DNA of 64,000 nt, taken from JBNKHH01 sp050290245. Lineage in GTDB: Bacteria > Pseudomonadota > Alphaproteobacteria > Rhodobacterales > Rhodobacteraceae. A model generated the notes under the pieces. The model did no database searches. It saw only the letters and a list, made by a program, of their open reading frames with translations, and was not told where the DNA came from. Positions 44,875-53,536 of the stretch are shown here, in pieces. How positions within the stretch are numbered: position 1 is the stretch's first letter; each line of letters begins with the position of its first letter. The stretch is from assembly GCA_050290245.1 (NCBI GenBank), contig JBNKHH010000068.1:124001-188000 (forward strand), in the 5' to 3' direction. The translations under genes were made by a program, and so were the position numbers.

Positions 44875-46547
44875 GCGGCGGGCGCAAGGTCTTTGACGTT
44901 CTGGCCGAGACGTTTCGGCAGGAAGAGGTCACCACCTGCTTCGCGCTTTTGGGTGATGCCAACATGAACTTTGCTACCCGTCTGGCCGAAACGGGCTGTC
45001 GGATGATCTATGTCCGCCATGAACATTGCGCCGTGGCCGCCGCCATGGCCTACGCGCGCAAGACGGACGAAGTCGGCGTGGCGACGGTGACCTGCGGCCC
45101 GGGGTTGACGCAGATCATGACCGCCTTGCCCGCCGCGGTGCGGGCGCGGCTGCCGTTGGTGATCTTTGCCGGAGAGGCGCCGTTGAAGGCGGGGTGGTAC
45201 AACCAGGCCATCGACCAGGCGCCCTTCGTCACGGCGGCCGGTGGCGCGTATCACAGCCTGCACCTGCCCGAGCGGATGCCCGTCGCGATCCGCGATGCAT
45301 TCCTTCAGGCCCGGCGCGAGCGGCGGCCGGTGGTGCTGGGCGTGCCATTTGATTTGCAGAACCGTTTGTGGGCGGGGGACGCGGCGCTGCCAGCGCCATC
45401 GCGGACGCTGATGCCCGAAGTGTCGCCCATACCGCCGAACCCGGACGACCTGGCGCGGGCCGTCGCCCGGATCGACGCGGCCCGCCGGGTCATCGTCATG
45501 GCGGGGCTTGGCGCGGCGGAAGCCGGGGCCGCTGCGGCCTGCAGGGTCCTGGCCGAGCACTGCGACGGGCTTTTGGCCGAGACACTTCCGGCGCGCGGGC
45601 TGTTCCATGACGATCCGTTCTCGCTTGGGATCGCGGGGGGATTTTCGACAGAGCAGGCATGGGAGTGTTTTGGCGACGCCGACCTTGTCATCGCCATCGG
45701 AGCCTCTCTGGCCAGTCACAATGCAGCGGGCGGCAAGCTGTGGCCAAATGCCGATGTCTTGCATGTCGATGTCGAGCCGCTCACCATCTCGCAAGGACGG
45801 GTTGCGGCCAGCCAGCACTTGCGAGCGGACGCCCGGCTTGGCGCCGAAGCCCTGGCCGGGGCCATTCGGCCACGCGTACCTGAATGGCGCAGCGACGACA
45901 TGGCCAGCAAGATTGCCGTGCGACCGGCGGACGGCAGCGATTTTCAGGCGGAACCTGGCCTGCACGATCCGCGTGATGTCGTTGCTGCTTTCGAAGCAGC
46001 GCTGCCGATGGAGTGGGAACTGGTCAATTCCTCGGGTCATTGCAGTTATTATTTTGCCCAGATGCCCTCGCGGCCTAATGAGCGTTTCTTGACGATCCGC
46101 GAATTCGGAGCGATCGGGAACGGGACGTCTTTTGCCATGGGGGTCGCGGCGGCACGGCCCGAGAGCACGGTTGTGATGTTCGACGGTGACGGCAGTCTGC
46201 TGATGCATGTCCAGGAACTTGAGACGATGCGCCGACATGGGATGAACATCCTGATCGTTGCCTTGAACGACGGGGCCTACGGATCGGAAATCCACAAGCT
46301 GAGAGCGGAAGGCCTGCGCGATACGGGCGCAGTCTTTGGGCGGACCGACTTGGCGGCCATCGCGCGCGGCTTTGGCGTCGAGGGTGAGACTGTTACTGAC
46401 CTTGCCGAAATACCGGACATGGTGGAAGCCTTTGAAGCGACCGGCGGGGTAGCGGTCTGGGATGTGCCGATCTCGGACAGGATCTATTCGCCGGTCATTC
46501 GCAGGGCACATCCCGAGATCGAGACCGTCATGAAGGCACTTGACTAG
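44871..46547 (+). CDS. ThDP-dependent enzyme, acetolactate synthase/2-oxo-acid decarboxylase-like
   Basis: A 558-residue thiamine-diphosphate enzyme. The catalytic glutamate lies in YVRHEHCAVAAAMAYA (about residue 51), and the ThDP/Mg motif is GDGSLLMHVQELETMRRHGMNILIVALND (about residues 441-469). The middle FAD/domain III region has VIVMAGLGAAEAG and ADLVIAIGASLASHNAAG. Family members include acetolactate synthase, benzoylformate decarboxylase and sulfo-/phosphonopyruvate decarboxylase. No acetolactate synthase small subunit is nearby. The four-base overlap with the PrpF gene suggests the two act in sequence, perhaps decarboxylating a 2-oxo tricarboxylate. Confidence 0.82.
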   Translation: MSGGRKVFDVLAETFRQEEVTTCFALLGDANMNFATRLAETGCRMIYVRHEHCAVAAAMAYARKTDEVGVATVTCGPGLTQIMTALPAAVRARLPLVIFAGEAPLKAGWYNQAIDQAPFVTAAGGAYHSLHLPERMPVAIRDAFLQARRERRPVVLGVPFDLQNRLWAGDAALPAPSRTLMPEVSPIPPNPDDLARAVARIDAARRVIVMAGLGAAEAGAAAACRVLAEHCDGLLAETLPARGLFHDDPFSLGIAGGFSTEQAWECFGDADLVIAIGASLASHNAAGGKLWPNADVLHVDVEPLTISQGRVAASQHLRADARLGAEALAGAIRPRVPEWRSDDMASKIAVRPADGSDFQAEPGLHDPRDVVAAFEAALPMEWELVNSSGHCSYYFAQMPSRPNERFLTIREFGAIGNGTSFAMGVAAARPESTVVMFDGDGSLLMHVQELETMRRHGMNILIVALNDGAYGSEIHKLRAEGLRDTGAVFGRTDLAAIARGFGVEGETVTDLAEIPDMVEAFEATGGVAVWDVPISDRIYSPVIRRAHPEIETVMKALD

Positions 46548-46566
46548 CGTTGCGTGTTCTAGTTTG

Positions 46567-46582
46567 GTATACTACAGTATAC
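46567..46582. promoter_or_regulatory. GTATAC-N4-GTATAC operator-like repeat
   Basis: GTATACTACAGTATAC: two self-complementary hexamers around four bases, just after the ThDP gene and 20 bases before the next operon. GTATAC/TGTATACA cores are typical GntR-type sites. TATACT within it could also serve as a -10 element. A binding protein would block initiation here. Confidence 0.5.
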
Positions 46583-46601
46583 AAAATACGAGGCTCAAGA
46601 T

Positions 46602-46841
46602 ATGTCGAGTGATTACAGAGAATTGCTGGCAGATGCCGTTGTTTCGCTTGAACTGGCTCGGCATATGCTTGCGGATGAGATCGGGAATTATCCGACGCCG
46701 ATTTCTGGCTGCGACGCCCAGTTCAACCACCTTTTGGCCGAACGCCGCCGCATCAACGACGCGCTGCGCTCGATTTCCAGCGACGTCTTCATTGCTACCC
46801 CTCGCACCCCCATGCCCTTGTCAGGAGTTGAAAGCCGGTGA
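46602..46841 (+). CDS. Small conserved-type hypothetical protein
   Basis: A 79-residue protein, MSSDYRELLADAVVSLELA..., helical in the first half with a short Pro-rich tail. I recognise no family. It is credible because it follows an operator-like site and its stop overlaps the GTG start of the dehydrogenase gene (GTGA). The ribosome-binding region (CGAGGCTCAAGATATG) is weak. It has no signal peptide or membrane segment. It might be a regulatory leader peptide or a small partner protein. Confidence 0.55.
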   Translation: MSSDYRELLADAVVSLELARHMLADEIGNYPTPISGCDAQFNHLLAERRRINDALRSISSDVFIATPRTPMPLSGVESR

Positions 46842-47815
46842 AGGTTCATATTCTGGATGACTGGTTCGACACGCTGCGGACTCTGCCGAGTTATGCCAAG
46901 TTGGATGGCCACGATGTCACGGTGTGGAACGACCATGTTGTGGACGTCGACATTCTGGCAGAGCGTTTGAAAGATGCCGAGGTCTTGGCCTTGTTTCGCG
47001 AACGCACTGCCATCACGGCTGAACTATTGAAGCGCTTGCCGAACCTCCGGCTGATCAGCCAGCGCAGCGTTTACCCGCATGTGGACGTGGACGCCTGTAC
47101 CGCCAACGGCGTGCTCTTGTGCTCAAACATGCATGGGGGCGGGCATTCGATTGCGGCGGCCGAGTTGACGTTCGCCCTGATCCTCGCCTCGGCCCGTCAG
47201 TTGCCGCAGCAATTTGATTCTCTCAAGGCTGGCAACTGGCAGATGGGCGTCGGCCAAAGCCTGAACGGGCGTCGCCTGGGGCTGTACGGCTATGGGCGGA
47301 TCGCCAAGGCGGTGGCAGGGTATGCGGATGCCTTCGGGATGGAGGTTGTCTGGTGGGGGTCGCAAGAGGGACGTGAGCGGGCCGTGGCAGACGGGGTCAA
47401 GGTCGCCGAGAGCCGGGAGTCGTTCTTTGCAGGTTCGGATTTCGTCAGCGTCCACGTTCGGCTGAAACCTGAAACACGGGGGCTGATCACGACCGACGAT
47501 CTCCTGGCGATGAAGCCAAGCGCGACCTTCGTGAACACATCGCGCGCAGGCCTGGTCGAGAAGGGGGCTTTGGAGGCCGCATTGGACGCAGGGCAGCCCG
47601 GTCGCATTGCGCTCGACGTGTTCGAAACCGAACCACTGACGGACCCAAACGATCCGATCGTGACCCACCCGGCCGTGATCGCGACGCCGCATATCGGTTT
47701 CGTCACCGAGGACGAATTGGATCTGCAATTCAGCGATATCTATGACCAGATCGTCGCCTATCACGCGGGCGCACCGATTCACATGATCAATCCTGACGCC
47801 TGGGGCGGTGCGTGA
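46838..47815 (+). CDS. D-2-hydroxyacid dehydrogenase family protein
   Basis: A 325-residue NAD(P)-dependent dehydrogenase. The nucleotide-binding fold has GLYGYGRIAKAVAGYADAFGMEV. Catalytic Arg lies in FVSVHVRLKPETRG, Glu in ALDVFETEPL and His in VIATPHIGFVTEDEL, so it should be active. Related to phosphoglycerate and glyoxylate/hydroxypyruvate reductases; substrate unknown. Starts with GTG overlapping the small upstream gene and overlaps the TauE/SafE gene by four bases. It may interconvert a 2-oxo and 2-hydroxy acid connected to the preceding ThDP enzyme. Confidence 0.87.
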   Translation: MKVHILDDWFDTLRTLPSYAKLDGHDVTVWNDHVVDVDILAERLKDAEVLALFRERTAITAELLKRLPNLRLISQRSVYPHVDVDACTANGVLLCSNMHGGGHSIAAAELTFALILASARQLPQQFDSLKAGNWQMGVGQSLNGRRLGLYGYGRIAKAVAGYADAFGMEVVWWGSQEGRERAVADGVKVAESRESFFAGSDFVSVHVRLKPETRGLITTDDLLAMKPSATFVNTSRAGLVEKGALEAALDAGQPGRIALDVFETEPLTDPNDPIVTHPAVIATPHIGFVTEDELDLQFSDIYDQIVAYHAGAPIHMINPDAWGGA

Positions 47816-48564
47816 TCGGCGGGCTGCCGATTTTGCCCGAGGGCATGGAGCAAGGGGTGTTTCTGCTGCTCCTTGCGGTCAGCTTCATGGCCTCGTTCAT
47901 CACGGTCGCCTTCGGGATCGGGGGTGGCGGGCTGTTGTTGGCGATCATGGCGACGCTGGTGCCGATTTCGGCGCTGATCCCGGTGCACGGGTTGATCCAG
48001 CTGGGGTCGAACGGCGGGCGCGTGGCAATGTTGTCCAGGCACGTTGCCTGGACGGCTTTGCCGGGGTTCACGATAGGGTCGGTGATCGGCTGCATCGCTG
48101 GTGGGATGATCCTGGTCGAATTGCCCGCGACTTTTGTCCAGATTGGCGTCGGTCTATTCGTCATCTGGACGGTCTTTGCCCGACCTCCGCGCTGGCTGAG
48201 GAACATGCCGGTGGTGACCGGGCTGATTTCAAGTTTTCTGACGATGTTCTTCGGGGCGACGGGGCTGTTCGTCGCAAGTTACACCAAGTCGCTGGAGCTG
48301 CCGCGCCACAGCCATGTGGCGACGCACGGGACGCTGATGACGCTTCAGCACGGGCTGAAGGTGCTGGTTTTCGGGTTCCTGGGCTTTGCCTTTTCCGAGT
48401 GGGGCCTGTTCGTGGCCGGGATGATCCTTCTGGGACTGTGCGGGACCTACACCGGGCGACTGTTCCTGGATCGCTTTGACGACCGGCTCTTCAAACGTGC
48501 CCTGGACACGATCCTGGTCCTGATCTCGATCCGCCTGATCCTCGCGGGGCTTGGGGTCTTTTAG
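47812..48564 (+). CDS. TauE/SafE family membrane exporter
   Basis: A 250-residue permease with about eight helices, the usual size for the family that exports organic anions such as sulfite, sulfoacetate or other carboxylates. The conserved repeat ITVAFGIGGGGLLLAIMATLVPI near the N-terminus and FLTMFFGATGLFVASY in the second half are the TauE/SafE signature. It begins with GTG overlapping the dehydrogenase stop (GTGA), so the three-gene operon is co-translated. It may carry the hydroxy- or oxo-acid handled by its neighbours. Confidence 0.88.
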   Translation: MIGGLPILPEGMEQGVFLLLLAVSFMASFITVAFGIGGGGLLLAIMATLVPISALIPVHGLIQLGSNGGRVAMLSRHVAWTALPGFTIGSVIGCIAGGMILVELPATFVQIGVGLFVIWTVFARPPRWLRNMPVVTGLISSFLTMFFGATGLFVASYTKSLELPRHSHVATHGTLMTLQHGLKVLVFGFLGFAFSEWGLFVAGMILLGLCGTYTGRLFLDRFDDRLFKRALDTILVLISIRLILAGLGVF

Positions 48565-50129
48565 TCTTCGGCGATCAGGCTGGCGAAGTAGGTCAGGCGC
48601 TTGGCCCCGCGTGAGGCGGCGTTGGTTGCGATTGCCTTCAGCCAGTTGGGTTGGGGGTGATTGTCGGCTGTGGCAAGGACACGGCGCCAGACCAGTTGCA
48701 ACAGGGTTTCGATCGTCAGTTGCATGAAGTCGTGGGCCTCGGGCGTCGGGTCGTCCTTGGCGCGCAGGGTCTCGGCGGCCGTAGCCCAACAGGCGGTGAT
48801 CTCGTCGGGCAGTTCGGCCGCGATCAGGGCGGCGAAAGCTTCTGACGGGGCCGAAGAGAGAAGGCGAGTGGCCAGCATACGGGCATGGATGCCGTTCGCG
48901 CCTTCATAGATCGAGGTGATGCGCGCATCGCGATAGGTCTGGTCGAGCCTGTATTCCTGGAGATAGCCATAGCCGCCCAGAACCTGGATGCCTGTCTCGG
49001 CGGCGCGTATCCCGGCGTCTGTGCAAAACACCTTGGCGACGGGGGTAAGAAATTCGACGAGATCGGGATTGTCGCCTTTTGCCATGGTCACGAACGCCAG
49101 ATGCACGATCGCGCGGCCTCCGATCGCGAAGGCAGCGATCTCGCCCAGCATCCGGCGGACGTCGGCGTGTTCGACCAGAGTTGTGGGGCCGTCCGGGCCA
49201 CGCCCCTGGACGCGCTCGGCGGCATAGGCTGAGGCGACGTCATACGCGCGCGCGGCATGGGCCACGCCCTGGAGCGAGACGTCCAGCCGAGCGTGGTTCA
49301 TCATGGTGAACATGGCCGCCAGCCCGCCACCTTCGATGCCGATCAATTCGGCCTCGGCCCCATCGAAGGCCAACTGGCAGGTCGGCGAGGCGTGAAGGCC
49401 CATCTTTTCTTCGATCCGGGTGACGGTAACCGTATTGCGGGTGCCGTCGGCTTTGTTGGCATTGCAAAGGAACAATGACAGGCCCTTCAGCCCGTCATCG
49501 GAGGTGCGCGCCAGCACGAGGTGCTGGACCGTCTCGCTCATGTCCTGATCGCCGCCCGAAATGAAGATTTTTTCGCCCGTGAGTTCCCATCCGCTGTCCG
49601 TAAGCCCCGCACGGCAGCGGATACGCGCGAGGTCCGAGCCCGCACCGGGTTCGGTCAGGCACATCGTCGCCAGGGTTTCGCCTGATGCCAGGGACGGGAT
49701 ATAGCGGGATTTCTGTTCGTCGGTGCCAAAGCGCATCAGAACACGGACCAGACCCGGTACCAGGCCGGTGACCATCTGAAAGCTGTGGTTCGCGCCCGAG
49801 AAGATCTCGGAGGTGATGCCAAGCATCAGCGAGCCAAGGCCCTGACCGCCGTATTCTTCCGGTACCGTCAGGCCGGGCCAACCCTGCTCGGCATAGGATG
49901 CATAGGCCTCACGGAATCCGTCCGGCATACGTACGCGCCCGTTTTCAAGGCGCGCGCCCTGTCTGTCCCCGAGTTCATCCAGAGGCGCGATCTCTCCCTC
50001 GGCAAAAGCTGCGAAATGCCCGGCGAGTTCTGCGGCCAATTCGCCGTCCCAGTCGGGCAGACTGTCAGCGCGGGCGACATGGGTCAGCGAATAGAGGATG
50101 TCGTCGACGGGGGCGGAGAAGGGTTTCAT
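48561..50129 (-). CDS. Acyl-CoA dehydrogenase
   Basis: A 522-residue flavoprotein of the acyl-CoA dehydrogenase superfamily, longer than the usual 380-390 residues and like the DmdC/AcdB subgroup. FAD and substrate motifs: MCLTEPGAGSDLARIR, ISGGDQDM, EKMGLHASPTC and IQVLGGYGYLQEYRLDQTYRDARITSIYEGANGI (catalytic Glu in the last segment). It lies 33 bases after feruloyl-CoA synthase in the same direction. It may introduce the 2,3-double bond in a dihydro-phenylpropanoyl-CoA. Confidence 0.87.
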   Translation of the reverse strand: MKPFSAPVDDILYSLTHVARADSLPDWDGELAAELAGHFAAFAEGEIAPLDELGDRQGARLENGRVRMPDGFREAYASYAEQGWPGLTVPEEYGGQGLGSLMLGITSEIFSGANHSFQMVTGLVPGLVRVLMRFGTDEQKSRYIPSLASGETLATMCLTEPGAGSDLARIRCRAGLTDSGWELTGEKIFISGGDQDMSETVQHLVLARTSDDGLKGLSLFLCNANKADGTRNTVTVTRIEEKMGLHASPTCQLAFDGAEAELIGIEGGGLAAMFTMMNHARLDVSLQGVAHAARAYDVASAYAAERVQGRGPDGPTTLVEHADVRRMLGEIAAFAIGGRAIVHLAFVTMAKGDNPDLVEFLTPVAKVFCTDAGIRAAETGIQVLGGYGYLQEYRLDQTYRDARITSIYEGANGIHARMLATRLLSSAPSEAFAALIAAELPDEITACWATAAETLRAKDDPTPEAHDFMQLTIETLLQLVWRRVLATADNHPQPNWLKAIATNAASRGAKRLTYFASLIAED

Positions 50130-50162
50130 CGGGCGTGTCTCTGTCGATGGCAGCGCATGGGT

Positions 50163-51980
50163 TCAGATCGTCACGACGGCGGCGTCACCGTCGGCATAAA
50201 GGCGCTCCAGAAGTGCTGCGCGCCGGGTCAGAACCTTGCGAAAGTTCAGGTTCCCTTTGGCGGTCATCTCTCCCTCGGGCATCGAAGCTGGTTCGCTGAG
50301 AACGATGGCGCGCGCGATGCGGGTCGAACTGCCGCTGATATTTAGGGCGCGTTCGGCCAGGCGGCGGTGCAATTCGCCCTGCAACAGGTCGCAGCGGATT
50401 GCGCCGTTGTCGTCCGTGGTGGCATAACCGCCTTCGGCAAGTGCCGCCATGTTCGGGAAGATCATCACGCCGATCTCGTTCTTGTCCGCACCCGTGATGA
50501 CAAGGTCGGCCGCAATCGGCGCAAGATTGGCAAGGACGTCGAGGCGCAGATTGGCCGCCCGCACCCAGGTGCCGGTCAATAGCTTGAAGTCTTCCGATAT
50601 TCGCCCGTCGAACTTGAGCCCCTTGTTGATGTCGTCGGGATCGACAAAGGACATTGCGTCGCCGGTCATGAAATATCCTTCGTCATCAAAGGCTTCGATG
50701 GTTTTTTCGGGATCTTCGAAATAGCCTGTCATGACACTGGGCCCCTTGACGCGGATCTCGTAGCGGTTGGAGTCGTTGGGGATCAGCTTGACGTTGACAC
50801 CATTCAGCGGCACGCCGACGACGCCCGATCGGCGGACGGGTTCGTGCTGCAGCAGGCAGGCGGGTGCCGTTTCGGTCAGACCCCAGGACGAGGTCATGAG
50901 GGGGATCGAACCGGTCTGGTCCAGGGCCATGTTTTCAAACCCGTCCCAGACATCCTGGGGCAGGGTGGCGCCGGCATAGAAGATCATGTCGAGGTCCCGG
51001 AAGAACCGTGCTTGCAGGCCCGTGTCCTTGCGCAACGCACCAAGCAACATTGAAAACCCGACCGGAACGTTGAAGCAAAGCGTGCCGGTTGTCAGCGACA
51101 GGTTTTCGACAGTCCGGTCGAAGAGCCCGGCAACCGGTTTGCCATCGTCGACATAGAAGCTGCCGCCGTTGGCCAGCATCATGTTGAAGTTGTGCGAGCC
51201 GCCGAAGACGTGGTTCCAGGGCAGCCAGTCGACGATGACCGGAGGCCGGTCGCGCAGGAAGGGCAGGGCGTCGGCAAGCTGGGTCTGGTTGGTGCACATC
51301 ATGCGCTGCGTGGTGAGAACGCCCTTGGGCGACGAAGTCGACCCGCTCGTCATCAGGATCTTGGCCACAGTGTCCGGGGTGACGGCATCAAAGGCGGCAT
51401 CTACATCCACCGAGCCGTCTCCGCGCAGCAGGTCGTCAAAGCTTGTCAGTCCCGGTCTGATCGTGCCCCCGGAGACGACCCTTTCCACGTCGTCGAAAAT
51501 ATCGAGCGCCAGGGCCTCGCCATAGCGATCCGCGTCGACAGCGTAGACCATGTGCGGATTGACCAGTTCCACGGCATGGCGCAAGCGACCGTGGGCGCCG
51601 TGGATCAAGGCGTATTGCTCGGCCACCGGGACTGTGGGGACGCCGACATATTGAGCGGCAAGCGTGAGAAGGCCGTGGTCGACGCCGTTGCCGGACATGA
51701 TCAGGATCGGGGTGTGGGCACCCATGCCGCGTGCCAGAAGAGCTTGGCCAAGCGCACGCACTTTCTGGAGCGTTGCGGCATAGCTTTCGCTGCGCCATCC
51801 GGCCCCGCTGCGTTCGGCGATAAAGACCCGGTCTGGCGCCTCGTCTTGCCATTGGTGGAGCCAGTCGCCAGTGCGTTTGACCACTGGACCAAGGTCATAA
51901 GCGGATTTCAGAAGCAGGCTGCCGTTGGGCAATTCCTCTCGAATGACGCAGTGAGGCAAATAGTTCGTCTTGCGTGTCAT
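50163..51980 (-). CDS. fcs: Feruloyl-CoA synthase-like acyl-CoA ligase
   Basis: A 605-residue adenylate-forming ligase. The P-loop MTSGSTSSPKGVLTTQRMMC, VIVDWLPWNHVFGGSHNFNM, SSWGLTETAPACLLQH and YFMTGDAMSFVDPDDINKGLKFDGRISEDFKLLTGTWV match feruloyl-CoA synthase. It activates ferulate, coumarate or caffeate to the CoA thioester. The gene follows the MarR regulator by nine bases and precedes the acyl-CoA dehydrogenase. No feruloyl-CoA hydratase/lyase (ech) is adjacent in the window. Confidence 0.88.
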   Translation of the reverse strand: MTRKTNYLPHCVIREELPNGSLLLKSAYDLGPVVKRTGDWLHQWQDEAPDRVFIAERSGAGWRSESYAATLQKVRALGQALLARGMGAHTPILIMSGNGVDHGLLTLAAQYVGVPTVPVAEQYALIHGAHGRLRHAVELVNPHMVYAVDADRYGEALALDIFDDVERVVSGGTIRPGLTSFDDLLRGDGSVDVDAAFDAVTPDTVAKILMTSGSTSSPKGVLTTQRMMCTNQTQLADALPFLRDRPPVIVDWLPWNHVFGGSHNFNMMLANGGSFYVDDGKPVAGLFDRTVENLSLTTGTLCFNVPVGFSMLLGALRKDTGLQARFFRDLDMIFYAGATLPQDVWDGFENMALDQTGSIPLMTSSWGLTETAPACLLQHEPVRRSGVVGVPLNGVNVKLIPNDSNRYEIRVKGPSVMTGYFEDPEKTIEAFDDEGYFMTGDAMSFVDPDDINKGLKFDGRISEDFKLLTGTWVRAANLRLDVLANLAPIAADLVITGADKNEIGVMIFPNMAALAEGGYATTDDNGAIRCDLLQGELHRRLAERALNISGSSTRIARAIVLSEPASMPEGEMTAKGNLNFRKVLTRRAALLERLYADGDAAVVTI

Positions 51981-51989
51981 GTTCCGGCT

Positions 51990-52448
51990 CTAGGTGGTGA
52001 TGCTTCGGATTTGGGCCAGCAGAGCAATCAGGGCCTCGCGGTCTTTCTCGTCAATTGTTGAAAGCAGCGCGGCCTCGTGCTGTCGGACAGCAGCCTTGGC
52101 CCTCGTGCAGACCGAGGTTCCCTTGGCCGTCATCCTGAGTTCATAGGCTCGCCGGTCGGCCGCGTCGCGGTCGCGCACGACCAGGCCTAGATTTTCAAGC
52201 GTGTCCACGATGGCGACGAGATTGGGGCGCTCCATCCCCATGACCTCAGCCAACTGGGTTTGGCTGAGACCTTCGTTTTCCTCGACCAGGACGAGGGCCG
52301 AAAAGGTGAGGACGCGAAGGTCGAATTCCCGAAGCGTCTCAGCAAGATCGGCCTGGATCACGTTCGACGCGCGTTTTAGATGATACCCAACGAACTTGCG
52401 AAGTTCACTGTCGCTGACTTTCGTGCGCTTGTCGCTGGCCTGGGTCAA
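51990..52448 (-). CDS. MarR-family transcriptional regulator (CouR/FerR-like)
   Basis: A 152-residue winged-helix regulator with LSQTQLAEVMGMERPNLVAIVDTLENLGLVVRDRDAADRRAYELRMTAKG, the standard MarR recognition helix and wing. Heads the operon with feruloyl-CoA synthase, so it probably responds to a hydroxycinnamoyl-CoA, as CouR does. It uses a TTG start at 52448 preceded by GAGG. No ATG start is available upstream in frame. An AT-rich segment with GTATAC and ATTAA repeats lies just upstream. Confidence 0.88.
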   Translation of the reverse strand: MTQASDKRTKVSDSELRKFVGYHLKRASNVIQADLAETLREFDLRVLTFSALVLVEENEGLSQTQLAEVMGMERPNLVAIVDTLENLGLVVRDRDAADRRAYELRMTAKGTSVCTRAKAAVRQHEAALLSTIDEKDREALIALLAQIRSITT

Positions 52449-52483
52449 TGCCGCCTCGCCTGGGTTGTCTGGTGCCGGTCAAG

Positions 52484-52512
52484 GTATACGCATTAACTGT
52501 TATTAAGTATAC
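52484..52512. promoter_or_regulatory. Repeat-containing promoter/operator upstream of marR-fcs-acd
   Basis: Two GTATAC hexamers (52484-52489 and 52507-52512) enclose two ATTAA direct repeats ten bases apart (52492 and 52502). This is the only AT-rich stretch before the MarR gene, whose start lies 35 bases away. It is a natural site for MarR self-control. TATACT on the minus strand could be the -10. Confidence 0.5.
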
Positions 52513-52555
52513 ATAAATAATCTTGCCAGGGAAGGGGTCGGTCACCCTACTGGCA

Positions 52556-53464
52556 TTAAATACTTTTTTCCAGATGGCGCGTGGATGCGGCCTGGCGGAT
52601 GACATCCGAGATTGCCTCAAGCTGAGGCGCGAGCGGGTTGGTTTTTCTCCAGATCATGCCGATAGTGCGTCCCGGCTGCGGACCTTTCAGCCGCGACACG
52701 GCAACCTCGGTGGCGCGGGTTTCGACATCGACGGCCATTTCGGGGATCAGCGTAACCCCGATGCCGGCGCCAACCATCTGGACGAGCGTCGATAGCGAAC
52801 TGCCGTCCAGGCCGTCGCGCGCCAGCGCGGGGCGCAGATTGCAAAAGGAAAGCGCCTGGTCACGGAAGCAGTGGCCTTCCTCCAGGAGCAAGAGCCGCAT
52901 TTCGCGAAGTTCCTTGTTGTCGGGCACCGGCTTGTTCTGATCTGCACGCGGACGAACGAGAACGAAATTCTCCGAAAAGAGCTCGACCTCGGTCAGGGAC
53001 GGCTCGGATACGGGGAGGGCGACGATGGCCGTATCCAGTCGTCCCTCGGCCAGTTCGTCAATCAGGTTGTGGGTCAGGGTCTCGCGCACGTGGATATCGA
53101 GGTCGCGGTTGGCCTGTGACAGCGCGTGGACGAAGGTTGGAAGGAGATAGGGCGCGATCGTGGGAATAACGCCAATCCGAAGCCGCCCGGAAAGTTCGTT
53201 CTGTGTGCGCGCCAGATCGGCAAGCTCTTCGACCGAGCGCAATATCCCGCCGACGCGGGCGAGAACATCCTCTCCGAAAGCGGTCAATCGCACCTTGCGC
53301 GCGCTGCGTTCGAACAGCGCGGCGCCCAGCATTTCTTCCAGGTCCTTGATCTGCATCGACAATGCCGGCTGCGATATCGCGCAGGCATCTGCAGCGCGCC
53401 CGAAGTGGCTGTGGCGTGCAAGTGATTCAAAGTAGCGTAGCTGTTTCAGTGTTAGTCCATTCAT
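52556..53464 (-). CDS. oxyR: LysR-family peroxide sensor OxyR
   Basis: A 302-residue LysR regulator. N-terminal HTH with FGRAADACAISQPALSMQIKDLEEMLG. The redox cysteines are Cys199 and Cys208 in EEGHCFRDQALSFC, matching the numbering of E. coli OxyR. When oxidised by peroxide the protein activates katG, which is divergent with 139 bases between starts. Length and motifs are full. Identity strong. Confidence 0.95.
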   Translation of the reverse strand: MNGLTLKQLRYFESLARHSHFGRAADACAISQPALSMQIKDLEEMLGAALFERSARKVRLTAFGEDVLARVGGILRSVEELADLARTQNELSGRLRIGVIPTIAPYLLPTFVHALSQANRDLDIHVRETLTHNLIDELAEGRLDTAIVALPVSEPSLTEVELFSENFVLVRPRADQNKPVPDNKELREMRLLLLEEGHCFRDQALSFCNLRPALARDGLDGSSLSTLVQMVGAGIGVTLIPEMAVDVETRATEVAVSRLKGPQPGRTIGMIWRKTNPLAPQLEAISDVIRQAASTRHLEKSI

Positions 53465-53521
53465 AGGTTATTCTTATCGCACTCATCAGAATTTCCAACT
53501 TTTATTAATCGAACTGCTTTG

Positions 53522-53536
53522 CTAGAACGATTCTAG
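53522..53536. promoter_or_regulatory. CTAGAA-CGA-TTCTAG palindrome in the oxyR-katG gap
   Basis: Perfect six-base arms with a three-base centre, 68 bases before katG and 58 from oxyR's start. LysR-type sites are dyads of about this size (T-N11-A fits within it). It may be part of the OxyR site for katG, although the classical ATAG-N7-CTAT spacing is not seen. Confidence 0.5.

Noticed and set aside
53463..53500. ATAG-N7-TTAT tetrads as a classical OxyR site
   Set aside because: Only the first two tetrads resemble the consensus and the first overlaps the oxyR start codon.
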